Shown: positions 55,291 to 63,895 of the stretch, in pieces | Numbering within the stretch: position 1 is the stretch's first letter | Layout of the letters: each line of letters starts with the position of its first letter | Assembly (NCBI RefSeq): GCF_900129295.1 | Contig: NZ_FQUU01000004.1 | Coordinates: forward strand, 248,001-312,000 | Reading direction: 5' to 3' | Length of the DNA: 64,000 nt | Source: Flavisolibacter ginsengisoli DSM 18119 | GTDB lineage: Bacteria > Bacteroidota > Bacteroidia > Chitinophagales > Chitinophagaceae | Position numbers and translations under genes: made by a program | The notes under the pieces: model-generated | The model's database searches: none | What the model was told of the DNA's origin: nothing | The model's input: only the letters and a program-made list of their open reading frames with translations

Positions 55291-56220
55291 TTATGACTGT
55301 ATTTTAGCCTTCTCTCCTGCCCAGGCATTTTTACCAAATCCTGGAATAACATGTTTTTCACTATGGTAGGATGATCTGACCAAAGGTCCACTTTCAACAT
55401 AATCCAATCCCATTTGGTACCCAACTTCCCTATATTCAGCAAATTCATCTGGATGTACGAATCGGTTAACTGGTAAGTGTTTTTTAGTAGGTTGTAAATA
55501 TTGTCCTATGGTAACAACATCACAACCCGCATTTGCCAGGTCTTGTAAAGTTTGAAACACTTCTTCTTTTTTCTCTCCCAGTCCAAGCATAATACCGCTT
55601 TTAGTTCGCATGCCTCCTTCTTTGAGAATTCTTATTACTTCCATGCTTCTCCAGTATTTAGCCTGGATACGTACCTGCCGGCTCAATCGTTCAACCGTTT
55701 CAATGTTATGAGATACAACCTCCGGACCAGCATCAATGATCCGTTGAATATTTTCTTTTTCTCCTTTAAAGTCAGGAATTAAAGTCTCAAGAGTCGTTTC
55801 GGGATTTAATGTTTTTACTGCATGAATGGTATTGTACCATATTATGGAGCCGCCATCCTTTAATTCATCCCTGTCTACAGAAGTAATTACGGCATGCTTA
55901 ATCTTCATTAAATTTATAGCTTCAGCTACTCGCTGTGGCTCATCCCAGTCTACCGATGATGGTCTGCCAGTGGCTACCGCACAAAAGCCACAGCTGCGGG
56001 TGCAGATATTGCCAAGGATCATAAATGTCGCTGTTCCTGCGCCCCAACACTCTCCCATATTAGGACAGTTACCGCTTTCGCAAATTGTATGAAGTTTATG
56101 GGTATCTACAAGATTACGAACGTTTTTATAACTTTCTCCAATAGGAAGCTTTACGCGAAGCCAATCGGGTTTAGTTCTTTTTGGAAGGTCGGATTGAGGA
56201 GCTATGGGAAGTTCGATCAT
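55291..56220 (-). CDS. lipA: Lipoyl synthase
   Basis: The protein has 309 residues. The auxiliary-cluster cysteines C47, C52 and C58 lie in [12 protein letters not shown], and the radical-SAM CxxxCxxC in CTRSCGFC (C73, C77, C80). Further family elements are [27 protein letters not shown] and a C-terminal RSSYHSEKH carrying the serine ligand of the auxiliary cluster. It inserts two sulfurs into octanoyl groups to make lipoate for 2-oxoacid dehydrogenases. It ends at a shared terminator with the glucokinase gene and is transcribed alone. Length is canonical. Confidence 0.97.
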   Translation of the reverse strand: MIELPIAPQSDLPKRTKPDWLRVKLPIGESYKNVRNLVDTHKLHTICESGNCPNMGECWGAGTATFMILGNICTRSCGFCAVATGRPSSVDWDEPQRVAEAINLMKIKHAVITSVDRDELKDGGSIIWYNTIHAVKTLNPETTLETLIPDFKGEKENIQRIIDAGPEVVSHNIETVERLSRQVRIQAKYWRSMEVIRILKEGGMRTKSGIMLGLGEKKEEVFQTLQDLANAGCDVVTIGQYLQPTKKHLPVNRFVHPDEFAEYREVGYQMGLDYVESGPLVRSSYHSEKHVIPGFGKNAWAGEKAKIQS

Positions 56221-56323
56221 TTCAAATCAATTCAGAGTTAACACAAGGGCCTGGCCCATAAAAGGGCAAATTTCCTAATAATTTGTGGAAAATAATCTTA
56301 AATATCTCTGAAGGCCTTTATAG

Positions 56324-57142
56324 TTACTTCCTGCGTCCGAAAACAAAGGCTATATGACCCTGGTAGAAGAAACGCTGGGCACCCGCCGCTTTACCATCAA
56401 GTGTCACAGGTGCCATAATAGATATCTTGTCAGCATAAGCATTCAGGCTCATACCTATTTCTATTGCACTAACCGACTCATTGAAGCGCCCGAAATCAAA
56501 TCGCAAAGCAGTCTTTATATATGCCCCGGGCTTTAATTTCAACTCTCCCCACCCCTTAGTAAAACCTGCGCCAGAATTTTGATTGTTGTAAGTGAGAAAT
56601 ACCAGGCTATCCTCTGGACTGTATTTTATGGTTTCATCAGAGCCACTGGTGTTAGTAGTAATATAATAAGGTTTCAATAAACCAAGGGAAAGTCCACCCT
56701 GTGCCAAACCTATAACAGCTACCCCATTTTTATTGCCCTTTTGTCCAAAAATGTATTGTTTACCAAGTCCCAGGTTAAGCTGGTAAAAATTGTTGATCTT
56801 ACCATAAATAAAAGGGTTGGAAAAAAAATTACCCCCTGTTTTTTCCTCTTTTGGGTGTTTAATTTCAGTAAGTTCTATACTATAAGTACTGGTAACACGT
56901 GGAGTTTTCCTTCGACCAACTTCAAAGAAAATTCCATAACCATTTGTGCGAAGCTGGATTCCAAATCCATTCTGCTTTACATAGTTAAGGTTCCCTTCCT
57001 CCTCCTGCTTCATTAAAGTATTTGTACGTTGGCGTTTTTCATCTTTAGTGGATTGATCATTATTTTCCCGGCTAGTTGAGTCCTGTGCCAAAACTGTAAC
57101 ACCACTTGTCAATAGAACTATAAATAGAAGTACTTTTTTCAC
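56324..57142 (-). CDS. Exported outer-membrane-like protein of unknown function
   Basis: I chose a GTG start at 57142 (272 residues) because it gives a clean signal peptide, VKKVLLFIVLLTSGVTVLAQ, as the first 20 residues; the only alternative in this frame is a TTG at 57184, and there is no ATG. After a charged segment (about 22-50), the mature protein alternates amphipathic strands: GFGIQLRTNGYGIFFEVGRR, FYQLNLGLGKQYIFG, GVAVIGLAQGGLSLGLLK, ending FYQGHIAFVFGRRK. That pattern and the C-terminal aromatic residue suggest a small outer-membrane barrel. No family is recognised. It is divergent from OsmC. Confidence 0.75.
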   Translation of the reverse strand: MKKVLLFIVLLTSGVTVLAQDSTSRENNDQSTKDEKRQRTNTLMKQEEEGNLNYVKQNGFGIQLRTNGYGIFFEVGRRKTPRVTSTYSIELTEIKHPKEEKTGGNFFSNPFIYGKINNFYQLNLGLGKQYIFGQKGNKNGVAVIGLAQGGLSLGLLKPYYITTNTSGSDETIKYSPEDSLVFLTYNNQNSGAGFTKGWGELKLKPGAYIKTALRFDFGRFNESVSAIEIGMSLNAYADKISIMAPVTLDGKAAGAQRFFYQGHIAFVFGRRK

Positions 57143-57190
57143 TGAGATAAAATATGTTAAGTTGTACAACGTAAATTTAGGCAAAAAAGT

Positions 57191-57604
57191 ATGACGTCAA
57201 CTGTTGTTTATACAGGCGAATTAAGAACTACATGTACTCACTTGCGTTCAGGTTCTAATTTTGAAACAGATGCCCCGGTGGATAACCAGGGAAAAGGTGA
57301 ACGCTTCTCACCAACAGATCTTATGGCAACCTCTTTGGGTACTTGTATGATAACAGTTATGGGTATCAAAGCAAGATCAATGGGCTTTGACCTGGATAAA
57401 GTTACAGTGGAAGTGGAAAAGGTAATGAAGCCTGACCCCAGAAGAGTTGCTGCTATTAACCTGTTATTTCATTTCCCGGAAAATTTGAAAGAAGTAGATG
57501 ATAAAACTAAAATGATACTAAAGAACACAGGCATAAATTGCCCGGTGCAAAAAAGCATTCACCCAGACCTTGAAGTGAATATTAATTGGGGGTCGTGGAG
57601 TTAA
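57191..57604 (+). CDS. OsmC/Ohr family protein
   Basis: This 137-residue protein starts at an ATG 48 bases from the divergent neighbour. It has the family's two redox cysteines, C52 in ATSLGTCMITVMGIKARSMG and C117 in TGINCPVQKSIHP, and the strand/helix order of the OsmC fold (opening VYTGELRTTCTHLRSGSNF, GERFSPTDLMATSLG). OsmC-type peroxidases reduce organic hydroperoxides; others in the family are redox-inactive. Cysteine placement fits the YhfA/OsmC group, not classic Ohr. It is a single gene, probably cytoplasmic. Confidence 0.9.
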   Translation: MTSTVVYTGELRTTCTHLRSGSNFETDAPVDNQGKGERFSPTDLMATSLGTCMITVMGIKARSMGFDLDKVTVEVEKVMKPDPRRVAAINLLFHFPENLKEVDDKTKMILKNTGINCPVQKSIHPDLEVNINWGSWS

Positions 57605-57678
57605 GATTCGTTCATAATGGAACTATCAACATGGGAAAGAAATTGATTTCTTAAAAAGTATTTTTACCAGGTAGAAAA

Positions 57679-57715
57679 ACAGAGGGTTTTATTTAGATTT
57701 CACAAAACCCTCTGT
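57679..57715. terminator. Strong 12-bp hairpin after OsmC gene (possible terminator)
   Basis: ACAGAGGGTTTT pairs perfectly with AAAACCCTCTGT around a 13-base loop. No clear T-run follows on the plus strand beyond the stem itself. It ends right next to the TAGCTTTG promoter element, so it may insulate the small lipoprotein from OsmC transcription or act as an operator. Confidence 0.55.
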
Positions 57716-57723
57716 TAGCTTTG
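57716..57723 (+). promoter_or_regulatory. Bacteroidota -7 promoter element for small lipoprotein
   Basis: TAGCTTTG matches TAnnTTTG exactly and lies 14 bases before the ATG of the 39-residue lipoprotein. A start point about 5-8 bases downstream would leave a leader of roughly 10 bases, with no Shine-Dalgarno. The -33 region holds TTTA, not TTG. Confidence 0.45.
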
Positions 57724-57737
57724 TTCAAATTACTCCT

Positions 57738-57857
57738 ATGAAATTCCAGTTAATCATCTTTTGTCTTATTGCTATTTTATTAGTGTCTTGTGCCCGTTCT
57801 GTAACTCCCTCAGAGGCTGCTAGTGGCCGTTACAAAAAATGTCGCGGGGTAATGTAA
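57738..57857 (+). CDS. Small 39-residue lipoprotein
   Basis: The protein reads MKFQLIIFCLIAILLVSCAR for its first 20 residues: a full lipoprotein signal peptide with lipobox LVSC (C18). A mature part of about 22 residues follows, with SVTPSEAASGRYKK and then CRGVM. I recall similar tiny Bacteroidota lipoproteins ending in a GRYKKCR-like tail, but cannot name a family. The stop codon abuts the last base of the convergent DUF2851 gene. Evidence for a real gene is the intact signal peptide and lipobox, the extra cysteine with basic residues, and an exact -7 motif just upstream. Its function is unknown. Confidence 0.7.
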   Translation: MKFQLIIFCLIAILLVSCARSVTPSEAASGRYKKCRGVM

Positions 57858-59168
57858 TCAGCTTTTAAGGATGGCATTCCCTATAGAACATTTTAAACAA
57901 TGCCTTGGATCGCAGTATTGAGTTTTTAATTCAATGTATGCCTGCGATTCATAAGCTGTTTGATTGGGGAGCCCCAGGGCAGTAAATCCTTTAGTGATAT
58001 TGTTTTCTTCTGCTGGTGTATGCTCCAACCAGTCTAATGCTTTTAGCTTATATTGTTCTTCCCTGTGGTGAAGCCCATATGCAAAGACCACAGGCACAAT
58101 TGTGTTAATTACAATGTTATCAACCATTGTTTTCCCGATAACTTTTCTTTTATAGGTTGATGGTTCGTCAAACCTGTAATGGTAATGCCAATAATCATTT
58201 GCGGTAATCTCGAACAAACCATTTATATCTTTTACATTTTTCTTTTCAAGAATTGTAGAAAACAAATGAACTGAGTTATGTATCAACATGGCTAGCTGGG
58301 CCAGGCGCACAGTTGGGAAATTGCCAGGTCGCATCCTATGAAAATATACCGGCACCTGTATTGGTTTCAAAGCATACTTCTTTTGCAGAAACTTATATTC
58401 CCTTTGCAATAGCAGGGGATAATCTTCGGTAAAACTTTCATTTAATAAACCTGCCTGTCCCATCAAAAGTGCTTCAACCTGGTGTATCTGGCTCTTATGG
58501 CGTGCCAGTATCCTTAATGGTATGGAACGGGCCATGGCTTCGAATGCTTCCATATTCACTTTTAACCCAAAATTCCGGGCTAACATCCACCAAAAGATCT
58601 CTTCCCAATGATCTGTATTCCCTAATAAAAAATCAAATACGATGGCTGATTTTCTTGTTAGTCTTTCTGCCAGTAATCGTTCCTTCCAGGAAGCCCAGGT
58701 AATATCTTTGATAGCGCCAATCTTGTTATAACAGGCAATGAACGCTTTTGTATCCATCAGTGTGGCATAACGTTCGATCATTAAATGGGGAATCCTTGAT
58801 TGCAATTCAAGAATAGGTAATGGAAACTTCAGGTCTTCCTCCTTGTCATTTTCAAAAACAACATGAAGAATCACATTATTGTAGTTGGCATCGTCCTGGT
58901 GGCCATGTTCGATCCATTGCGACGTACGTAAATGAATCTCCACAGAGCCAACCATTAAAGTTCCACCGATTCTTACCTGTGCTTCTAAAAAATCAGGACC
59001 CTGGTTGTTATTGAGGCTGCCAGGGTATACTATTTCAATGGGTTCTCCGTGGGCAGACGTAAGATCTGCCTTATTGTAATATTGGAATTGCCAGAGATAT
59101 TGCAGCAATTTTTCATTCAACCGTTCAATACTTTTATAGGCAAGGGGAGCCTGGATATATTTATCCAT
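57858..59168 (-). CDS. DUF2851 family protein
   Basis: The protein has 436 residues with the Bacteroidota DUF2851 pattern: EKLLQYLWQFQYYNKADLTS near the start, IVYPGSLNNNQGPDFLEAQV, GSVEIHLRTSQWIEHGHQDD and NNVILHVVFEN. A C-terminal cysteine cluster follows (YCDPRHCLKCSIGN). The central part resembles nuclease-like folds, with the histidine/acidic residues of EIHLRTSQW, but no activity is established. It leads the minus-strand run that continues with Maf, a UbiA-type prenyltransferase and a HAD hydrolase. It is cytoplasmic, with no signal peptide. Confidence 0.88.
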   Translation of the reverse strand: MDKYIQAPLAYKSIERLNEKLLQYLWQFQYYNKADLTSAHGEPIEIVYPGSLNNNQGPDFLEAQVRIGGTLMVGSVEIHLRTSQWIEHGHQDDANYNNVILHVVFENDKEEDLKFPLPILELQSRIPHLMIERYATLMDTKAFIACYNKIGAIKDITWASWKERLLAERLTRKSAIVFDFLLGNTDHWEEIFWWMLARNFGLKVNMEAFEAMARSIPLRILARHKSQIHQVEALLMGQAGLLNESFTEDYPLLLQREYKFLQKKYALKPIQVPVYFHRMRPGNFPTVRLAQLAMLIHNSVHLFSTILEKKNVKDINGLFEITANDYWHYHYRFDEPSTYKRKVIGKTMVDNIVINTIVPVVFAYGLHHREEQYKLKALDWLEHTPAEENNITKGFTALGLPNQTAYESQAYIELKTQYCDPRHCLKCSIGNAILKS

Positions 59169-59232
59169 TTAAAAGATTTAAGCATTGCTAACTTAAATAA
59201 TATTTAAAAGAATAACAATATAACTTACCTGC

Positions 59233-59793
59233 TTATTTCATTTTTTCAAGGGCTTGGACTACCCTGCTTACAGGTAAACCCATAACGTTATAAAAATCTC
59301 CTCTAATGGTCTTTATCCCCACGACACCGATCCATTCCTGGATTGCATAGGCCCCGGCTTTATCATAAGGCTTGTACTTATCCACGTAAAACTCAATTTG
59401 CGATTGTGTTAAATAATGAAATTCGACATCTGTAAGGTCTGAAAAGGAAACTTCAGTTGATTTATTCCATATTGTAACCCCGGTGATCACCTGGTGATGA
59501 CTACCACTAAGTTTACTTAAGATCTTTACAGCGTCTTGCCTGTCTTTAGGTTTCCCTATGATCTCATTATTTAATACCACAATTGTATCTGCTGCAATAA
59601 TTATTTTGTCTGGCGCCTTGTATTTAACAGCCGCAGCTTTTTGAGTTGCAATATAAATGGCAACATTGCCGGGATCCAGGTTGTCGGGATAAGTTTCATC
59701 AGTGGGCTCAACTATAATTTCAAAATCAACCTCCGCCCACTCCAGTAATTGTTTTCTTCTTGGTGATTGAGATGCCAGGACAATATTAGCCAT
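59233..59793 (-). CDS. maf: Maf family nucleoside triphosphate pyrophosphatase
   Basis: This 186-residue protein has the Maf opening LASQSPRRKQLLEWAEVDFE (residues 6-25), KIIIAADTIVVLNNEIIGKP with the catalytic aspartate, SGSHHQVITGVTIW and the closing YAIQEWIGVVGIKTIRGDFY NVMGLP pattern. Maf proteins hydrolyse non-canonical or m7G/UTP-type nucleotides and are linked to cell division and nucleotide-pool control. It starts at an ATG three bases after the prenyltransferase stop, so the two are co-transcribed. Length and motifs are typical. Confidence 0.93.
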   Translation of the reverse strand: MANIVLASQSPRRKQLLEWAEVDFEIIVEPTDETYPDNLDPGNVAIYIATQKAAAVKYKAPDKIIIAADTIVVLNNEIIGKPKDRQDAVKILSKLSGSHHQVITGVTIWNKSTEVSFSDLTDVEFHYLTQSQIEFYVDKYKPYDKAGAYAIQEWIGVVGIKTIRGDFYNVMGLPVSRVVQALEKMK

Positions 59794-59795
59794 GA

Positions 59796-60704
59796 TTAAA
59801 AATAAATACGGAAAAAGATCATTGAAAGAATACCGGTAAACATGATCAATTTAGTAAGCCTGCTTAAATAACTGAAATCGGGTAAGCTGGAGGCTTTAAT
59901 AAGTTTGGAAGTGGTAAAGAATAAAGGTAAAACCACAAGTAATATACTATACAATACAGCTATCCACCATCCGAATTGCAAAATATACAATTGTAGTATA
60001 AGCAATGCTGCCGTTAGAACTACCATCCATACAAGAGTATATATTTTAGTGGTTTTTAACCCAAAAACTATAGGAAGCGTTTTGCACCCATACCTGGCAT
60101 CTCCATCGATGTCCTCCATATCTTTTATTGCCTCCCTTACCAATGAAATTACAAAGGCAAAACCTCCATAAAGAAATGCGATCCGGAAAAACTTTACTGA
60201 TGCCGGATCGGCAACGAAAGCATGTTGGGGATTAGTGAAAGCAAAAAATACAATGAGTACTGTCCATGCAGTCAAAAGGGAAATAACAAGGTTACCGATT
60301 AATACCTGTCGTTTAAAAGAAGTTGAATAAAACCAAAGTAGTAAAACCACGATTATATTAGCCAGCACCAGGTACCATTTATGTAATCCCACGGCGGCAA
60401 GGGTTGCTCCAATTCCTATCAGGCTAAAAATAAAATGCCAGATTATGGCCCAGCGCCTGTTAACAGACCTTACAAAAACATTTCTTTCAGGCTTGTTAAC
60501 CTGGTCTATATTGAGGTCGAAATAGTCATTGATGATATATCCAGCAGCAGCAATAAAAATTGAAGCTATGATGAGCCAAACCAGCTTTACGTATTCATTC
60601 AAGCCAAATAAAGGAATGTAAACACAATAATAAAAAAGCAACTGTGTCAATATAATAAAGACAAGGTTAGGCCAGCGTATCAATTTTAAAAAAGCAGCTA
60701 TCAT
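59796..60704 (-). CDS. UbiA-family prenyltransferase (geranylgeranylglycerol-phosphate type)
   Basis: I chose the ATG at 60704 (302 residues), giving the family-typical MIAAFLKLIRWPNLVFI; an ATG at 60743 would overlap the HAD gene by 34 bases. There are eight or nine membrane helices. The two aspartate-rich motifs are present: NDYFDLNID (59-67) and DMEDIDGDARYG further on. The subgroup is commonly annotated geranylgeranylglycerol-phosphate geranylgeranyltransferase in Bacteroidota, although its product in this phylum is uncertain; menaquinone-type MenA is less likely. The gene lies between maf and the KdsC-like HAD gene. Confidence 0.87.
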   Translation of the reverse strand: MIAAFLKLIRWPNLVFIILTQLLFYYCVYIPLFGLNEYVKLVWLIIASIFIAAAGYIINDYFDLNIDQVNKPERNVFVRSVNRRWAIIWHFIFSLIGIGATLAAVGLHKWYLVLANIIVVLLLWFYSTSFKRQVLIGNLVISLLTAWTVLIVFFAFTNPQHAFVADPASVKFFRIAFLYGGFAFVISLVREAIKDMEDIDGDARYGCKTLPIVFGLKTTKIYTLVWMVVLTAALLILQLYILQFGWWIAVLYSILLVVLPLFFTTSKLIKASSLPDFSYLSRLTKLIMFTGILSMIFFRIYF

Positions 60705-60709
60705 CCAGA

Positions 60710-61285
60710 TTATCTTGAGGAAATATTTGGGTAATACTTCCAATGGTTATTTAATTTTAAAACCTTCTCTATAACATCCCTTACGCAACCGTAACCTCCA
60801 TTTATAGGTGAGATATATTTACTTACCTGCTTCACCTCCACTGCGGCATCGGCAGGGCAACAGGAAAGACCGACCTTTTGCAATACCTCAACATCAGGGA
60901 GGTCGTCCCCCATATACAGAATCTTATCCCATTGCAAACCGTTTTGTTCAATAAATAATTCCAGGAAATATAATTTGTCAGAAACTCCTAAATGGATCTC
61001 ATCAATTCCCAGGTATCGAAACCTGTTAATCACTGGCGTAGATGCTGCACCAGAAATTATCACTACTTTATAACCATTTTTTATCGCCATCTGAAGGCCA
61101 AGGCCATCCTTTATATTCATTTGTCTGGCTTGTAATCCATTCTCCAACAGAAGTACACTACCATCTGTAAGTACTCCGTCAACATCAAAAACAAATGTAT
61201 TAATGTTATGAAAATGAGACAGTACATTATCATCGGAAGCAGTAAGATTGCCAGGTACATTGCCTTTATCTGAAGTGTTTGGCAT
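60710..61285 (-). CDS. KdsC-like HAD-superfamily phosphatase
   Basis: The protein has 191 residues and a HAD core without a cap: FVFDVDGVLTDG with D34 (nucleophile) and D36, KVVIISGAASTPVINR (motif II), and KILYMGDDLPDVEVLQKVGL (motif IV). It closes with CPADAAVEVKQVSKYISPIN GGYGCVRDVIE, the typical end of 3-deoxy-manno-octulosonate 8-phosphate phosphatase. The 20-residue hydrophilic N-terminal extension is unusual; translation may start later, but no other ATG is available before the motif. It dephosphorylates KDO-8-P in LPS synthesis if a true KdsC, which the sequence supports but does not prove. Confidence 0.87.
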   Translation of the reverse strand: MPNTSDKGNVPGNLTASDDNVLSHFHNINTFVFDVDGVLTDGSVLLLENGLQARQMNIKDGLGLQMAIKNGYKVVIISGAASTPVINRFRYLGIDEIHLGVSDKLYFLELFIEQNGLQWDKILYMGDDLPDVEVLQKVGLSCCPADAAVEVKQVSKYISPINGGYGCVRDVIEKVLKLNNHWKYYPNISSR

Positions 61286-61379
61286 AATAGAAAAATGAAA
61301 GATATAAATAATACTTATAAACCTCTGAATAGAATATGGGAGTTACAGGTACTGATAGTTTTAACCAGACAACACCTGA

Positions 61380-62144
61380 CTAAGACACCTTTTCAAAATA
61401 AATGCTTTGACTTAATAAAACATACAATTTTTTCATTTCCGGGTAAGCATCAAGCATCTTCAGGTGTTCTTCCATTGTAGCATGGTCATTCCTGACTGCA
61501 GGACCTGTTTGTGAAATTCCCGGGCTGACAAACTCCACCCTTCCAGCCGTTTCTTTTATCAATGGCATTAGAAGTTTGAATTCAATTCCTTCCTTATTAC
61601 AATAGTTCTCTGCCAGCGTATATAAATGATTGACAAAATTGTTGCAAAACACGGCTGCAAGATGAATTTTCTTTCGTTGTTCATCATCAGCTATAGTCAC
61701 ACTATCACTGATGGTCATGGCTAACATTTTCAATTGACCAAGAGTAGTTGGATCGCTTGCATCAATGATCATAGGTATATCCGGCAATGCCTGGATCTCC
61801 TTTCTAAGGCTTTGAAGAGGGTAAAATACCCCATAATGCTCAGAAGATTTGTCAAGAATAAATTTTGAAACCGAAGCAGCAGTATGTACTATGATCTTTC
61901 CGGGAAAGTGAAGCTCCCTGACAATTTCACCAATAGCTATATCCGAAACAGCAAGTAAATAAATGTCAGCCTCCTTATTGACTACATTCCAATAGTTAGT
62001 AGATTCAGTTGCCAGTTCGTATGCCAACTCACTGGCATCTTTTGAATTTCGGCCGTAAACCTGGACTATGCAGTGTCCTGCAGCTTTTAATTTACGACCC
62101 AATACAGAAGCTGTATTCCCTGTGCCGATAATTACAATATTCAT
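61380..62144 (-). CDS. Rossmann-fold/DUF2520 oxidoreductase-like protein
   Basis: I chose the ATG at 62144 (254 residues); the longer frame needs a TTG. The N-terminal Rossmann domain has MNIVIIGTGNTASVLGRKLK, with IYLLAVSDIAIGEIVRELHF and IIVHTAASVS. The C-terminal DUF2520 helical domain has KIHLAAVFCNNFVNHLYTLA and LMPLIKETAGRV. The pattern resembles ketopantoate reductase/P5C reductase-like enzymes, but the substrate is not known. It precedes the HAD gene by 94 bases on the same strand and is divergent from the alpha/beta hydrolase. Confidence 0.88.
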   Translation of the reverse strand: MNIVIIGTGNTASVLGRKLKAAGHCIVQVYGRNSKDASELAYELATESTNYWNVVNKEADIYLLAVSDIAIGEIVRELHFPGKIIVHTAASVSKFILDKSSEHYGVFYPLQSLRKEIQALPDIPMIIDASDPTTLGQLKMLAMTISDSVTIADDEQRKKIHLAAVFCNNFVNHLYTLAENYCNKEGIEFKLLMPLIKETAGRVEFVSPGISQTGPAVRNDHATMEEHLKMLDAYPEMKKLYVLLSQSIYFEKVS

Positions 62145-62283
62145 TTTCAATTCAAAACTTAATTTCCGAAGTTATTGCAAAGGAAAAACTTCTCATCAGT
62201 TTGATCAAATTACCAAATCCCTGGTTCATTATGTGCATTTGTCTTTTAATTTCGATCTTCGAAGTTTAAACCTTTTCCTTATA

Positions 62284-63126
62284 ATGGCATTACAGAAACG
62301 TTACCTTATTAAGTATGTCAGAACAAAATTTGCTCTTCTTTCCGCAGTTTCAAGGAGAAAGGCAGCTAAGGCAGCCTTTCATCTTTTTTGTACACCCCAG
62401 CATAAAAATACCAAACCCCTTCCTGCTTCATTTGAAAAGTCTGAAAAACTTGAATTTAGACTGGAAAATGATATAATAAGGGGATACCGATGGAATCATC
62501 CCGCTTCAAAAAAAATATTGATCCTTCATGGATTTGAATCCAGTGTCGTCAATTTTGATAGGTATGTTACCCCTCTAATTAAAAAGGGATATGAAGTTTT
62601 AGCTTTTGACGCACCTGCACATGGAAAAAGTACAGGTAAAGAGGTCAATGTACTGATGTATAAAAACATGATACAGAAAATTTATGCTGACTATGGCCCT
62701 ATAGATGCATTCCTGTCACATTCTTTCGGCGGACTGGCCGTTAGCTTATTTCTTGAAAACCTTCCTCATAATGAAAATATAAAGGTTGTTCTCATTGCTC
62801 CTGCCATGGAAACAAAAACAGCAGCAGATCATTTTTTTAAATTATTAAATCTGGATGAAGGTGTAAGAAAAGAATTTGATAATTATCTCACAGGTCTTGG
62901 TGGAAATGGTCCTGAATGGTATTCCATATTAAGAGCTTCTCAGCATATCAAATCGCAGGTATTGTTTTTGCAGGATAAGCATGATGAAATGACTCCAATG
63001 TCTGATGTTAAACCTTTAATGGATAAAAACTATCCGAATTTCCAATTTATCATTTCCGAGGGTTTGGGACATAGAAGAATTTACAGGGATAATAATTCAG
63101 TGAAGGCTATATTAGAGTTCTTATAA
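62284..63126 (+). CDS. Alpha/beta hydrolase
   Basis: I chose the ATG at 62284 (280 residues); the open frame upstream runs inside the divergent gene. The alpha/beta hydrolase fold is clear: oxyanion strand ILILHGFES, then LAFDAPAHGKSTG, the nucleophile elbow SHSFGG with S147, LLQDKHDEMTP-like acid region (VLFLQDKHDEMTP) and a terminal GLGHRRIY carrying the catalytic histidine. There is no signal peptide. A lipase, esterase or thioesterase of unknown substrate is all that can be said. The SGNH hydrolase gene follows 42 bases later on the same strand and may be co-transcribed. Confidence 0.9.
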   Translation: MALQKRYLIKYVRTKFALLSAVSRRKAAKAAFHLFCTPQHKNTKPLPASFEKSEKLEFRLENDIIRGYRWNHPASKKILILHGFESSVVNFDRYVTPLIKKGYEVLAFDAPAHGKSTGKEVNVLMYKNMIQKIYADYGPIDAFLSHSFGGLAVSLFLENLPHNENIKVVLIAPAMETKTAADHFFKLLNLDEGVRKEFDNYLTGLGGNGPEWYSILRASQHIKSQVLFLQDKHDEMTPMSDVKPLMDKNYPNFQFIISEGLGHRRIYRDNNSVKAILEFL

Positions 63127-63168
63127 AAATTTTTTAAGCTCCCGGATTAATCATTAAAGGAAAGCTGA

Positions 63169-63777
63169 ATGCATTCAAACTATACTTACCTGGCTTTAGG
63201 AGATTCTTATACAATTGCAGAGGGATTACCTCTTCATGAAAGTTATCCTTATCAAACAGTTTACCAATTACGCCAATTAGGCTTCAATTTTTGCGCCCCA
63301 GAAATAATTGCCAAAACCGGCTGGACGACAGACGAGTTGGAGGAAGGTATTAAAAAATGTCAGTTATTACCCCGTTATGATTATGTCACTTTATTAATTG
63401 GCGTAAATAATCAGTATAGGGGACGTGATGTGATGTTATATAAAATGGAATTGGAAGAATTATTAAAAAAGTCTATTGCTTTTTCTAATGGAAAGCCAGC
63501 TCATGTATTAATGATTTCCATTCCAGATTATAGTATTATGCCTTTTTCAAAAGAAATGAACAAAGAAAAGATCGCAAAGGAAATAGATGTGTTCAATAAT
63601 ATTGGAAAAGCATTGTCTGTACAATACAAAACAGGATTTATAGATATTACCAATGAATCCAGAAAAGCAGGCGAAGATGATTCTCTTATGGCTAATGATG
63701 GACTTCACCTGTCGGCCAAGGAATATAAAATCTGGGCGGGTTTAATTAGCAAAAATATAGCTCTACAATTGAAATAA
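63169..63777 (+). CDS. SGNH/GDSL hydrolase family protein
   Basis: This 202-residue protein begins with an ATG behind AAAGGAAAG. The SGNH blocks are visible: block I YLALGDSYTIAEG with S13, a glycine in block II (IIAKTGWTTDELE), block III IGVNNQYRG with the asparagine, and block V NDGLHLSAKEY with D177 and H180. The family contains esterases and lipases acting on acylated carbohydrates or lipids. There is no signal peptide, so it works in the cytoplasm. It follows an alpha/beta hydrolase gene and ends at a hairpin terminator. Confidence 0.93.
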   Translation: MHSNYTYLALGDSYTIAEGLPLHESYPYQTVYQLRQLGFNFCAPEIIAKTGWTTDELEEGIKKCQLLPRYDYVTLLIGVNNQYRGRDVMLYKMELEELLKKSIAFSNGKPAHVLMISIPDYSIMPFSKEMNKEKIAKEIDVFNNIGKALSVQYKTGFIDITNESRKAGEDDSLMANDGLHLSAKEYKIWAGLISKNIALQLK

Positions 63778-63782
63778 CCGGC

Positions 63783-63812
63783 ACCGCTTTTAACCCTTTA
63801 AAGGCGGTTTTT
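63783..63812 (+). terminator. Intrinsic terminator after SGNH hydrolase gene
   Basis: ACCGC-TTTTAA (about 63783-63793) pairs with TTTAAAGGCGGT (about 63797-63808) with one bulge around CCC, followed by TTTTT. It separates the hydrolase gene from topA. Confidence 0.75.
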
Positions 63813-63895
63813 CTATAATTAATGTTCTTTGCATTATACTTGCATGTTCGCAACCCCCAAACTTTGGGATTAAAATTGAACAGAAATACGCTCAT

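Noticed and set aside
61286-61379. Short frame between the HAD and DUF2520 genes on the plus strand
   Set aside because: No ribosome-binding site, continues into the antisense of the DUF2520 gene, and no recognisable pattern.
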